Source: Thalassovita litoralis
Lineage (GTDB): Bacteria > Pseudomonadota > Alphaproteobacteria > Rhodobacterales > Rhodobacteraceae
Assembly (NCBI RefSeq): GCF_900182725.1
Contig: NZ_FXTO01000008.1
Span: 62,001 to 126,000 of the forward strand
Reading direction: 5' to 3'
DNA: 64,000 nucleotides
Shown: positions 1-6,814 of the stretch, one piece after another
Layout of the letters: every line of letters begins with the position of its first letter
Position numbering within the stretch: position 1 is the first letter of the stretch
Position numbers and translations under genes: made by a program
Notes under the pieces: model-generated
What the model saw: only the letters and a program-made list of their open reading frames with translations
Database searches by the model: none
Told to the model about the DNA's origin: nothing

Positions 1-177
1 CTGCGAGATGTGTCCGTAGGTGAGATATTGGAAGAGGCCATAGGAGCTGAACCGGCGCGATGGTCGCGGACGGATCAGATGCGGGTCTCTGGGTATCTCA
101 AGAAGAAAGGCTGGGAGCGCTATCAGCGTCGCGAAGGTGGCGAACGCGAATGGCGATATCGCAGGCCGAACGAATAG
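1..177 (+). CDS. VapE-type primase/helicase, C-terminal end (partial)
   Basis: The reading frame is open from the first base and stops at a TAG at 175-177, giving 58 residues. The segment EILEEAIG followed by WSRTDQMRVSGYLKKKGW and a basic tail (EWRYRRP) matches the usual C-terminus of the virulence-associated protein E family, which are phage and island primase/helicase-like replication proteins. The rest lies left of the window. A replication gene directly upstream of the repeat cluster at 239-502 suggests that cluster could be the replication origin. The family call rests only on this short tail. Confidence 0.6.
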   Translation: MRDVSVGEILEEAIGAEPARWSRTDQMRVSGYLKKKGWERYQRREGGEREWRYRRPNE

Positions 178-238
178 CGCCGTCAACAAAACACACCACC
201 ATTGTGGGGGGCGTCCAGGCCGGGCGCCCCTTTATTTT

Positions 239-502
239 GTCACCAACCTGCGCATGTCACCAACCCCGCCGAAGGATGGTGACGGAAAAAATGGTTTAGA
301 AACAATGCTGTCACCAACGTCACCAACCTAACGGCGATCTTCTACTCTTATCCATATATGCGTGTATTTTCCCCTCCCCAACCCATCTTCATATACATAC
401 AAAGTATTTGGTTGGTGACGTTGATGACGTTGGTGACAGCGTTGTTTTTGTTGAGATATTCGTGTCACCAACCCCCTGAGAGGTTGGTGACAGGTTGGTG
501 AC
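239..502. repeat. Cluster of 9-bp GTCACCAAC repeats (iteron-like)
   Basis: The 9-mer GTCACCAAC occurs exactly at 239-247, 256-264, 310-318, 319-327 and 464-472. Its complement GTTGGTGAC occurs at 411-419, 429-437, 483-491 and 494-502. A one-mismatch copy (GTTGATGAC) at 420-428 makes a three-unit tandem with its neighbours. Copies face both ways, so the tandem at 310-327 can pair with the one at 411-428. The 433 bases between the VapE end and the RuvC-like gene contain no convincing gene. The arrangement resembles replication-initiator iterons or a multi-site operator. Confidence 0.8.
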
Positions 503-610
503 AGGCAGTGCAGACCTGACCACCGCGATTTTTCTTGTTCCCCAGAGTCTGGCGGGGTATTTTCGCGCTGACCAAAGCCGAAGGCACACTCGAATACGTG
601 AGCCTTCACA

Positions 611-1132
611 ATGAACACAAATGAACTGATCTCGCCCCCGACGCTGCCTGAGACTTTTGGCGGCGCAAATACCATCCTTGCTCTTGATCTGGGCACGACA
701 ACCGGCTGGGCCATCCACGGCTTCGATGGCCTCATCACCAGCGGCACAGTCAGCTTCAAGCCAAGCCGTTACGATGGCGGCGGCATGCGTTACCTGCGCT
801 TCACCAACTGGCTAACCGAGATCGATCGCCTGTCCGGTCCAATCGAGGCGATCTACTTCGAAGAGGTCCGTCGGCACGTAGGCACTGACGCAGCCCATGT
901 TTATGGAGGTCTGCTGGCGGTTTTGACCAGCTGGGGCGAATTGCGTGGTGTGCCCTACCAAGGCATACCAGTTGGCACGATCAAGAAATTTTTGACGGGC
1001 CTGGGTAATGCGAACAAGCAGGCCATGATCGATGCCGCCCGCAAGCACGGCTTCAGCCCCACAGATGACAACGAGGCGGATGCTATCGCGATTCTGCTCT
1101 GGGCGATCGAGACGCAGGGAGGGTTGGCCTGA
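611..1132 (+). CDS. RuvC-like Holliday junction resolvase family protein
   Basis: 173 residues with an RNase H-fold start: the strand ILALDLGTTTGWA at about residues 22-34 carries the first acidic residue (Asp26). Glu84/Glu85 in YFEEV and the late NEADAIAI segment (154-161) supply further acidic residues expected of RuvC-type nucleases. Such phage versions resolve branched DNA before packaging or during recombination. The gene follows the repeat cluster and its stop overlaps the next start (TGATG at 1130-1134), so the two are probably cotranslated. There is no clear ribosome binding site before the ATG at 611. Activity is inferred from fold motifs only. Confidence 0.75.
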   Translation: MNTNELISPPTLPETFGGANTILALDLGTTTGWAIHGFDGLITSGTVSFKPSRYDGGGMRYLRFTNWLTEIDRLSGPIEAIYFEEVRRHVGTDAAHVYGGLLAVLTSWGELRGVPYQGIPVGTIKKFLTGLGNANKQAMIDAARKHGFSPTDDNEADAIAILLWAIETQGGLA

Positions 1133-1341
1133 TGGGCATGCGCTTCACTCCCAAGGGTTACGGCGGCAATCGCCGTGACCCTGAACAAGTCAAACGCGAT
1201 GGTTGGCATGAGCAGCACATGCTCGCGGTCTCACTCGACGATCATCGACTGACTTGGCCGGAACGGGAACTGGTTCGCCAGCTGGGTGAGAAGCTTTATG
1301 GCAAGCTCCCAGCCGTGAGGGAGGAGCGCCATGGCCGATGA
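1132..1341 (+). CDS. Small hypothetical phage protein
   Basis: 69 residues, basic and tryptophan-containing, with no motif I recognise. The ATG overlaps the stop of the RuvC-like gene and is preceded by a purine-rich GGGAGGG sequence. Its last 11 bases overlap the start of the next gene. The overlaps on both sides and the ribosome binding site support it as a real member of the early phage operon. No function can be assigned. Confidence 0.6.
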   Translation: MGMRFTPKGYGGNRRDPEQVKRDGWHEQHMLAVSLDDHRLTWPERELVRQLGEKLYGKLPAVREERHGR

Positions 1342-1756
1342 ATGGACACGGGCAATGGTGGCTGACCGGCTGGACCTCGCGGCAGACGTCATGCGGTCCA
1401 TGCCGCGTGTTCGACCACAGGGTTATGTCAGCGCTTGGCCGGAATACGTTTCCACCTTCGCCGACCAAGTCGAGCAAGAACCGCGGATGAAAAAGCCTCT
1501 GCCATCACCGCGGATGATCACGCAGGCCGATGAGGCGATGCTGTGGTTGCGGTGGGTGGACAAGGACATCGGCCAGATCCTCTGGGCGCGCGCCAACCGC
1601 GACGCCTGGAAGAAAGTCAGCTGGCACCATGGCATCAGCCGATCGGCTGCTAACAGACGTCACGAGTATGGGCTGGCCGTGATCGTCTGGAAGCTCAATG
1701 GCAAAGCCGTGCCGCGGAAGCGGTCGATGGAGTACGTCATTGAGCAGACGGTGTGA
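1331..1756 (+). CDS. DUF6362 family protein
   Basis: 141 residues. The central segment ADEAMLWLRWVDKDIGQILWARA and the following SAANRRHEYGLAVI look like a helix-turn-helix-like region as seen in the phage-associated DUF6362 family, which has no established biochemical role. The start at 1331 lies inside the preceding gene and has a GGGAGGAG ribosome binding site. It ends the three-gene run that begins with the RuvC-like gene. A DNA-binding role is possible but is inference. Confidence 0.6.
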   Translation: MADEWTRAMVADRLDLAADVMRSMPRVRPQGYVSAWPEYVSTFADQVEQEPRMKKPLPSPRMITQADEAMLWLRWVDKDIGQILWARANRDAWKKVSWHHGISRSAANRRHEYGLAVIVWKLNGKAVPRKRSMEYVIEQTV

Positions 1757-1891
1757 CGCTGGGCGCAGTGCTGGCCTGGCGCAGCGCCTCGAATGGCCCA
1801 AACGTCGAAGCGACAGTGGCTGCTTGTTGCAGAGCTTGCGGCATACCTTTACGCGGTATATATTTGCGGTATGATATCGGAGTGCGCCACT

Positions 1892-2146
1892 ATGACAGCT
1901 GTTGCCAAAAGAAAGACGTCCCTCACGCTTGATGCAGCTGCGCTGGACAGCGCGAAGGAGCTGGAAATCAACGTATCAGCTGTTGCCGAGGCAGCCCTTG
2001 TAAAGGCAATCGCAGAAGCTCGGCAGCAGCGTTGGCTCGAAGAGAATGCCGATTCATTCGCAGCGCAAGCGAGCTGGCACGAGCAGAATGGGCATCCGCT
2101 CGCAGAAATAATTGCTGCGCCTGGAGGCTCATCTTGGACCAGCTAA
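1892..2146 (+). CDS. ccdA: CcdA-family antitoxin
   Basis: 84 residues. The N-terminus reads KRKTSLTLDAAALDSAKELEIN, a ribbon-helix-helix DNA-binding fold. The C-terminus (RWLEENADSFAAQASWHEQNGHPLAE) matches the toxin-wrapping tail of CcdA. I place the start at ATG 1892, with GGAG nine bases upstream. The frame is open further upstream, but those residues do not fit the family. It overlaps the toxin gene by 13 bases. CcdA family proteins neutralise CcdB and usually repress their own operon. The AT-rich stretch just upstream (about 1850-1875) probably holds the promoter. Confidence 0.85.
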   Translation: MTAVAKRKTSLTLDAAALDSAKELEINVSAVAEAALVKAIAEARQQRWLEENADSFAAQASWHEQNGHPLAEIIAAPGGSSWTS

Positions 2147-2424
2147 CTCGTTACGATGTTGCGGAGTACAACGGTGTTCCCATGGTTGTGGTCGAAAGTG
2201 ACTTGTTGCCGCCAGACCCTTCTGTCGTCGTGATTCCTCTTTTGTCTGATTATCCGGCTGTTCGGCTACTCAATCCCGAGATCGTTTACTCCGGCCGTAG
2301 GTTCGTTCTGGCAACGCGACTAATTGCGGCTGTGCGCCGCGCGAGTTTGCGTAAGACGGGAAACGTTGCCGACCAAGGGGATCAGGTCACCCGGGCGATT
2401 GATGTGCTCATGGCGGGCGTCTAG
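2134..2424 (+). CDS. ccdB: CcdB-family toxin (gyrase poison)
   Basis: 96 residues from a TTG start at 2134 preceded by a perfect GGAGG six bases upstream. The longer frame from 2032 would merely read through ccdA. DQLTRYDVAEYNG near the start, VVVIPL in the middle and the end LRKTGNVADQGDQVTRAIDVLM fit CcdB, which traps DNA gyrase. The family's usual length is about 100 residues, so this copy appears complete. Translation should be coupled to ccdA through the overlap. The rare start codon may keep toxin below antitoxin. Confidence 0.85.
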   Translation: MDQLTRYDVAEYNGVPMVVVESDLLPPDPSVVVIPLLSDYPAVRLLNPEIVYSGRRFVLATRLIAAVRRASLRKTGNVADQGDQVTRAIDVLMAGV

Positions 2425-2460
2425 CCTATGTTGCGTCACAGTGAACTTGCTTGACACAAC

Positions 2461-2697
2461 ATGGATCCAGTCATGCTCAAAACCTGCATCCTCAAAGTAG
2501 GCAGCTCAGCCGTGGTTACGCTGTCAGCGGAAATGCGTGAGGCGCTAGTCGCGTGCGAAGGGGGCGCAGTCTACGTGGTGGGTGGTGATGACGGATGCTG
2601 GAAGATCATGCCGCAGAACCCCGAATTGGATGTCGCTCTCGCAGCAGCGTATCTTGTCATGGATGAAAACTATAACATGCTACAGGCGCTTGCGTGA
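2461..2697 (+). CDS. Orphan AbrB/MazE-like antitoxin
   Basis: 78 residues. The order of motifs matches the AbrB-type antitoxin at 3081: LKxxxxGSSAVVTLSAEM(R), an acidic glycine-rich turn, a short strand with (W)KIMPQNPELDVAL, and a helical tail MDENYNMLQALA. The two share roughly the same spacing, so they look like paralogues. No toxin gene follows this copy, and the core residues that make the swapped-hairpin barrel are less canonical (SSAVVTL for NSIGVVL). It may be a surviving antitoxin from a decayed pair. Confidence 0.6.
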   Translation: MDPVMLKTCILKVGSSAVVTLSAEMREALVACEGGAVYVVGGDDGCWKIMPQNPELDVALAAAYLVMDENYNMLQALA

Positions 2698-2737
2698 GAT
2701 GGTTGGTTTGGCAGCTTTGCTGGGCGGGCGCCGCGCT

Positions 2738-2923
2738 TCAACTCTTGGCTTCATTCTGACGATCGAGGGCGATCCCCTCCAGCGGAGCTGAGCTCAGGAG
2801 TTCTTTCAAAGTCTTTGCCTGGACAACTGTTGCCTCTGGCTGCTCTGATGCCGCATCCTGATTGTGGTGGCGCTGATCGTGGGAGCGTCGCGCTTGGCTG
2901 GTCGTAAGGGGCTTATCGTTCAT
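2738..2923 (-). CDS. Small antitoxin-like protein (61 aa)
   Basis: The frame is longer on paper, but an ATG at 2923 (complement) has AGGAA five bases upstream and gives a 61-residue protein. It has a polar, histidine- and glutamine-rich first half and ends TLKELLSSAPLEGIALDR. That tail resembles the C-terminal toxin-binding peptide of some alphaproteobacterial VapB/AbrB antitoxins. It lies antisense in the gap between two AbrB-like genes. No toxin is adjacent on its strand. It may be a remnant or a free-standing antitoxin tail. Confidence 0.4.
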   Translation of the reverse strand: MNDKPLTTSQARRSHDQRHHNQDAASEQPEATVVQAKTLKELLSSAPLEGIALDRQNEAKS

Positions 2924-3021
2924 CTCGGTTCCTGTCACATGGCTGGTGAACAGTCGCACATACTGCCCTTGATTTGTAGGTCTTCTTGCCGGCTTGGGGT
3001 CGCACATCATGGGCGGCGATG

Positions 3022-3062
3022 TTGACACTGCTTGGCGCAGTGCGTTATAACATCTGTTATAA
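3022..3062 (+). promoter_or_regulatory. Promoter and palindromic operator of the AbrB-Doc operon
   Basis: A -35 TTGACA at 3022-3027 and a -10 TATAAC at 3046-3051 are 18 bases apart. The -10 is part of a perfect inverted repeat, TTATAAC (3045-3051), ATCT, GTTATAA (3056-3062). A GGGAG ribosome binding site follows before the ATG at 3081. An operator over the -10 fits autorepression by the antitoxin, as in other type II modules. Confidence 0.75.
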
Positions 3063-3080
3063 TTTTGATGGGAGCCTACC

Positions 3081-3305
3081 ATGCAGCCTCTGAAACTGAC
3101 TACTATTGGCAATTCCATCGGTGTCGTGCTGTCAAAAGAGTTGTTGGCGAAGCTCCGTTCTGGCAAAGGCGACATGCTCTACGTCACGGAAACCCCCAAT
3201 GGGATTGAGCTGAGCCCTTACGACCCCGAGTTTGCGCAACAGATGGAGCTTGCTGAAGAGATCATGCGTGAAGACCGTGATGTCCTGAAAAAGCTTGCCA
3301 AATGA
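3081..3305 (+). CDS. AbrB/MazE/SpoVT-type antitoxin
   Basis: 74 residues. The N-terminus LKLTTIGNSIGVVLSKELLAKL is the typical AbrB/MazE swapped-hairpin DNA-binding fold (G-N-S at the turn). It is followed by YVTETPNGIELSPYDPEF and a charged helix that would wrap the toxin. The stop overlaps the next start as ATGA at 3302-3305, so it is coupled to the Doc toxin. Its own promoter carries a perfect palindrome, the likely binding site. An AbrB-type rather than a Phd-type antitoxin paired with Doc is a known alternative pairing. Confidence 0.85.
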   Translation: MQPLKLTTIGNSIGVVLSKELLAKLRSGKGDMLYVTETPNGIELSPYDPEFAQQMELAEEIMREDRDVLKKLAK

Positions 3306-3685
3306 ATGAACCAATTTGGCTACGGGCAGATGTCTTGATCGCTGCGCATCGGCGACAACTTGCGGAACACGGTGGTCTTGATGGTATGCGTGACGAAGGC
3401 GCGTTTTTGTCTGCGCTCGATAAGCCGCGCAATCTATTTGCGTATGGCCAGCCTGAGCCAGACTTATATGCGTTGGCCGCTGCTTATGGGTTCGGTCTCG
3501 CGCGCAATCACCCTTTCGCAGACGGAAATAAGCGGACAGCATTGATCGCGATGCGACTTTTTTTGAAGGTCAATGGGGCTGAGTTCAGTGCATCTTCTGA
3601 AGAGAAATACCGCATGATTGTCGCGTTAGCTGCGGGTGACCTTTTGGAGAGCGAAGTTGCAGACTGGCTTCGAAACTCGTCCTGA
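3302..3685 (+). CDS. doc: Doc-type (Fic fold) death-on-curing toxin
   Basis: 127 residues with the Fic/Doc core HPFADGNKRTALIA at about residues 66-79, carrying the catalytic His and the GNKR anion loop. The upstream segment LRADVLIAAHRRQLAEHGG fits Doc (the family loop 'hxxxxxxxGG'). Doc phosphorylates elongation factor Tu and stops translation. All core residues are intact, so the toxin is probably active and held by the upstream antitoxin. Length is normal for the family. Confidence 0.88.
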   Translation: MNEPIWLRADVLIAAHRRQLAEHGGLDGMRDEGAFLSALDKPRNLFAYGQPEPDLYALAAAYGFGLARNHPFADGNKRTALIAMRLFLKVNGAEFSASSEEKYRMIVALAAGDLLESEVADWLRNSS

Positions 3686-3763
3686 TGGGGCTGGTGGGTT
3701 TTCGAAGTTGATAATCCCTGTCGCCGATTGAACCCCAGCATACCTGTCAACCCCTTTCGGTCC

Positions 3764-4463
3764 AGCGGGACATTTTTCAGCGGGACATCGGAAGGCGAGA
3801 CATCCATCGAGCGAGAGGCTAAATAACGGATATACTCGGTGTCGTGCGCGTGGGAGGCAGGGGCTGTGAATGTCATCATCCGCGACCTCGATCAGACCCG
3901 CATCCACTTCGAAGCCGCTGTCGCCCGACTGGGTGAACAGGCAGCGACACGGGCCTTTAATCGCGCGCTGAACAGCGAGGGTAACAAGGTCCGCACCCAG
4001 GTGCGCCGTGCCCTTCGCCAACAAACGGGCGCGAAAGCTGCGCTCATCAACCGCGAGACACGCTCGATCCGATCGACGTTCTCAAACCTGACCTACACGA
4101 TCGAGGCCCGCGGCGACTATCTGGGCCTGTCGCATTTCAACCCACGGCAGTTTGCCTATGGCGTGCGCGCCAAGCCCTGGGGGCGCTGGCAGCAGTTCGA
4201 CAGTGCCTTCCTCGTGGGCTCGCTTGCCAACAACGCCTTCGTCCGCGAGGGGAGTGCCCGCCTTCCGATACGGAAAATGTTTGGGCCAGCCATCCCAAAG
4301 GAGATGGTGCAGGACGCAACACGTGACGCGTTCGAGGCCGCGCAACCCGGTGTGCTGGCCGAGGCGACGCGCCAAATTGAGCAGCTTTTGAACGTGTGAC
4401 GGCCGAGCGGGACAAAAAGGTGAGTCTTTCCAATGGCAACAAGAAAAGAAAACAGCGGGACAT
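3764..4463 (+). repeat. AGCGGGACA direct repeats flanking the gpZ gene
   Basis: Copies of AGCGGGACA begin at 3764, 3779, 4406 and 4454; three of the four continue with T. Two lie just before and two just after the minor tail Z-like gene. Outside these pairs I did not see the motif nearby. They may mark the edges of a transferred gene cassette or be regulatory sites. Confidence 0.6.
3866..4399 (+). CDS. Phage minor tail protein Z-like
   Basis: 177 residues from a GTG at 3866 with GGGAGG eight bases upstream; the ATG at 3839 lacks a binding site. The order AAVARLGEQAATRAFNRALNSEGNKVRTQVRRALRQQTG, then a mid segment, then VREGSARLPIRKMFGPAIPKEM, is typical of the minor tail protein Z (GPZ) family. 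These are head-tail connector or tail completion proteins. In lambda-like phages gene Z follows the capsid genes; here it lies about 6 kb upstream of the terminase. It is flanked by AGCGGGACA repeats, so it may have moved as a cassette. Confidence 0.75.
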   Translation: MNVIIRDLDQTRIHFEAAVARLGEQAATRAFNRALNSEGNKVRTQVRRALRQQTGAKAALINRETRSIRSTFSNLTYTIEARGDYLGLSHFNPRQFAYGVRAKPWGRWQQFDSAFLVGSLANNAFVREGSARLPIRKMFGPAIPKEMVQDATRDAFEAAQPGVLAEATRQIEQLLNV

Positions 4464-4848
4464 TTATTTGTTGGACCGCGAGTCTTGGCCGCGATAAAAC
4501 ACATGCACGGGCCAAATCAGCGTGCTGACAGGCCACGGCAGAGACAGGCAGGGGACCCCTTGGGTCCCTTCCTAGAGAAAGTTCGATGCGGGGCCGCCGC
4601 CTCGCGATATTTGAGCGTTTTTTCTCGTTTCAAAAATCCATTTCGCTTCGTTTCAAAGAGGGTCCGCCTCAATGAAATCAGGGCTTTAGGTCCCGAATTA
4701 GCGAAATGCACCCCCTGAAATCCACTTCGTTTCGCGCAGGTTTTGACAGTCGAAACTTCGCCAAACCCCAATAAAACATGGGCGTTTCGCTTGCCGCGAA
4801 ACGAAATGACCCCCTGCGGTTCGTTTCGTTTCAGCGGGGCGGTGACCC
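4400..4848 (+). promoter_or_regulatory. Non-coding leader with TTTCG/CGAAA repeats and alternative hairpins
   Basis: No credible gene in 449 bases. From about 4620 the sequence is filled with CGTTTC and GAAACG words. CGTTTCGC (4783-4790) pairs perfectly with GCGAAACG (4796-4803, 5-base loop). Most of that second arm, CGAAACGAA (4797-4805), can instead pair with TTCGTTTCG (4820-4828, 14-base loop). The two hairpins exclude each other. A related block at about 4702-4738 (GCGAAATG, CCCCCTG, TTCGTTTCGC) repeats the theme. The methyltransferase gene starts 20 bases later, so control of that gene is plausible. Confidence 0.55.
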
Positions 4849-6180
4849 ATGTCCGACAGGATCCCGATGACCGCACAATCCAAAATTACCCCGCAGGCTT
4901 GGCCCGCGGCGCAGGTCGAGATGTGGCAGGTGGCCGACTTGGTCCCCTACGCCAAAAACGCGCGCCAGCATCCGCCCGAGCAGATCGATCAGATCGCGGC
5001 CTCGATGGAGCGCTTCGGCTTCACCATCCCGATGCTGGTGGCCGAGGATGGCACGATCATCGCGGGCCATGGTCGGCTGATGGCCGCCGCCCAGTTGGGA
5101 CTGGCTGAGGTGCCAGTGATGGTCGCGCGCGGCTGGTCCGAGGAAGATCGGCGGCTCTACACGCTGGCTGACAATCGCCTGGCGGAAATCGCCGAGTGGG
5201 ACCCGGAGATGCTGCGCATCGAGATCGGGGAGCTGCGCGAGGATTTCGGGATCGAGGACATGTCGCTGATTGGCTTCAGCGCCGAGGACCTAGCGGAAAT
5301 CCTACCCGACGCGCTGATAGACACGACGGGCGGACTGACCGATCCCGACGATGTGCCGGAAGTGCCCGATGCCCCGGTGACGCGGCCCGGCGATGTCTGG
5401 GTTATGGGCAAGCACCGGTTGCTCTGCGGCGACAGCACGGTGGCGACGGATGTGGCCAAGGTCCTCGGCGATGTGAAGGCTGATCTGTGCTTTTGCGATC
5501 CACCCTACAACGTAGATTATGCCGGCGGCGTCGGCGCGGAGAAGGCTGGCAAGGGGCGGCGGATCAAGAACGACGCATTGGGCGATGCCTTTGGTCAGTT
5601 CCTGTACGACGCCTGCGTGCTGATCAACGCGCATACCGACGGCGCGGTCTACATCTGCATGTCATCCAGCGAATTGCAGACGCTGCAATCGGCGTTCAAA
5701 TCCGCAGGCGGCCATTGGTCGACCTTCATCATTTGGGCGAAGGACCGGTTCACCCTGGGCCGCGCTGATTACCAGCGGCAATACGAGCCGATCCTCTATG
5801 GCTGGCCCGAGGGTGTTAAGCGCCACTGGTGTGGCGATCGGGACCAGGGCGATGTCTGGAACATCGAGCGACCCCACAAGAACGATCTGCATCCGACGAT
5901 GAAACCGGTGTCCCTGGTCGAACGCGCGATCCGGAACTCCAGCCGCAAGGGCGATTTGGTGTTTGACCCGTTCGGCGGCAGCGGCACGACGCTGATCGCT
6001 GCCGAAAAGGCCGGGCGCCATGCGTCCCTGATCGAGCTCGACCCGAAATATGTGGATGTGATCGTGCGCCGCTGGCAGGAGTTCACGGGCGAGACCGCAG
6101 TGCTGGAAAGCAGCGGGCGGAGTTTTGACGATCTGCACTCCGGCGAGCCAGTGCCGGTTGACGTTAAAATCGTCGACTGA
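4849..6180 (+). CDS. ParB-domain DNA methyltransferase (beta-class N4/N6)
   Basis: 443 residues. Residues about 22-115 form a ParB/Srx-type N-terminal domain (ADLVPYAKNARQH, TIIAGHGRLMAA). A linker leads to a DNA methyltransferase with DPPYN at 217-221 (motif IV, catalytic) and FGGSGTT at 375-381 (motif I, S-adenosylmethionine binding). Motif IV before motif I is the beta arrangement. The family methylates adenine N6 or cytosine N4 and is common in alphaproteobacterial prophages without a restriction partner, where it probably protects phage DNA or tunes gene expression. No restriction gene is next to it. The upstream leader has overlapping hairpins. Confidence 0.88.
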   Translation: MSDRIPMTAQSKITPQAWPAAQVEMWQVADLVPYAKNARQHPPEQIDQIAASMERFGFTIPMLVAEDGTIIAGHGRLMAAAQLGLAEVPVMVARGWSEEDRRLYTLADNRLAEIAEWDPEMLRIEIGELREDFGIEDMSLIGFSAEDLAEILPDALIDTTGGLTDPDDVPEVPDAPVTRPGDVWVMGKHRLLCGDSTVATDVAKVLGDVKADLCFCDPPYNVDYAGGVGAEKAGKGRRIKNDALGDAFGQFLYDACVLINAHTDGAVYICMSSSELQTLQSAFKSAGGHWSTFIIWAKDRFTLGRADYQRQYEPILYGWPEGVKRHWCGDRDQGDVWNIERPHKNDLHPTMKPVSLVERAIRNSSRKGDLVFDPFGGSGTTLIAAEKAGRHASLIELDPKYVDVIVRRWQEFTGETAVLESSGRSFDDLHSGEPVPVDVKIVD

Positions 6181-6198
6181 GGAGTCCACCACGCCCAG

Positions 6199-6244
6199 CT
6201 GAAAACTGGCCACTTGAATTCGTACAATATGTCGTACATATATG
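6199..6244 (+). promoter_or_regulatory. Operator/promoter region of yefM-yoeB
   Basis: Two CGTACA boxes at 6221-6226 and 6233-6238 are exactly 12 bases apart, so they lie on one helix face. The second is part of TATGT-cgt-ACATA-like symmetry (about 6228-6240). A -10-like TACAAT sits at 6223-6228. YefM-YoeB operators studied in E. coli contain palindromes with a GTAC core, so these are probably the YefM binding sites. Confidence 0.55.
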
Positions 6245-6266
6245 AAGCGTTTTCGGGAGAGCCACT

Positions 6267-6518
6267 ATGAACGTCATGACCTATTCGGATGCGCGTGCAC
6301 AGCTGAAGTCTGTGATGGATCGCGCGATCAACGACAAAGAAGAAGTCATCGTCACGCGGAAGAAGGGCGAGGCGGTTGTTGTCGTGTCTCTGGAAGCCTG
6401 GAGCGCGATCAACGAAACGCTTCATTTGTTGTCAAATCCGCGCAATGCATCCCGCTTGCGTTCCGCCATCACCCAGCTTGATGGTGAGGGTGGGCAAGCG
6501 CGTGAGTTGCTGGAGTGA
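6267..6518 (+). CDS. yefM: YefM-type antitoxin (Phd/YefM family)
   Basis: 83 residues. The start MNVMTYSDARAQLKSVMD and the strand EEVIVTRKKGEAVVVVSLEAWSAINET are diagnostic of Phd/YefM antitoxins. The C-terminal part (LLSNPRNASRLRSAITQ) is the toxin-binding half. GGGAGAG lies before the ATG. The stop overlaps the toxin start (GTGA, 6515-6518). It should bind the CGTACA boxes upstream and repress the pair. Confidence 0.9.
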   Translation: MNVMTYSDARAQLKSVMDRAINDKEEVIVTRKKGEAVVVVSLEAWSAINETLHLLSNPRNASRLRSAITQLDGEGGQARELLE

Positions 6519-6781
6519 AACTGGTTTTTTCTGACGAAGCTTGGGAAGATTATCTGTATTGGGCTGACAATAATCCCAAGGTTCGTGATCGGATCAATGA
6601 ACTGATCAAACAATGCCAACGCACGCCCTTCAAGGGCGTAGGTAAGCCTGAACCGTTGCGGGGTGACCTCTCTGGTTGGTGGTCTCGTAGGATTTCGCAT
6701 GAAGATCGGATGGTCTACCGCGTCAGTGGCTCGGGCGATCACCAAAGCTTGGAAATCGCACAGCTGCGCTTTCATTATTGA
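6515..6781 (+). CDS. yoeB: YoeB-type mRNA interferase toxin
   Basis: 88 residues from a GTG overlapping the antitoxin stop. WEDYLYWADNNPKVRDRINELIKQ, KPEPLRGDLSGWWSRRIS, EDRMVYRV and the terminal LRFHY are family hallmarks. The Glu of the middle segment, the Arg pair and the terminal His-Tyr form the ribosome-dependent RNase site. All are present, so it is probably active. It is the fourth recognisable toxin-antitoxin locus in this end of the prophage. Confidence 0.92.
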   Translation: MKLVFSDEAWEDYLYWADNNPKVRDRINELIKQCQRTPFKGVGKPEPLRGDLSGWWSRRISHEDRMVYRVSGSGDHQSLEIAQLRFHY

Positions 6782-6814
6782 GCGGTGGATTGCGGAAAGG
6801 CAGTGGGCTGGTGC

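Noticed and set aside
2032-2133. N-terminal extension of the CcdB frame
   Set aside because: These codons overlap ccdA in another frame and lack similarity to the family; the TTG at 2134 has a perfect GGAGG.
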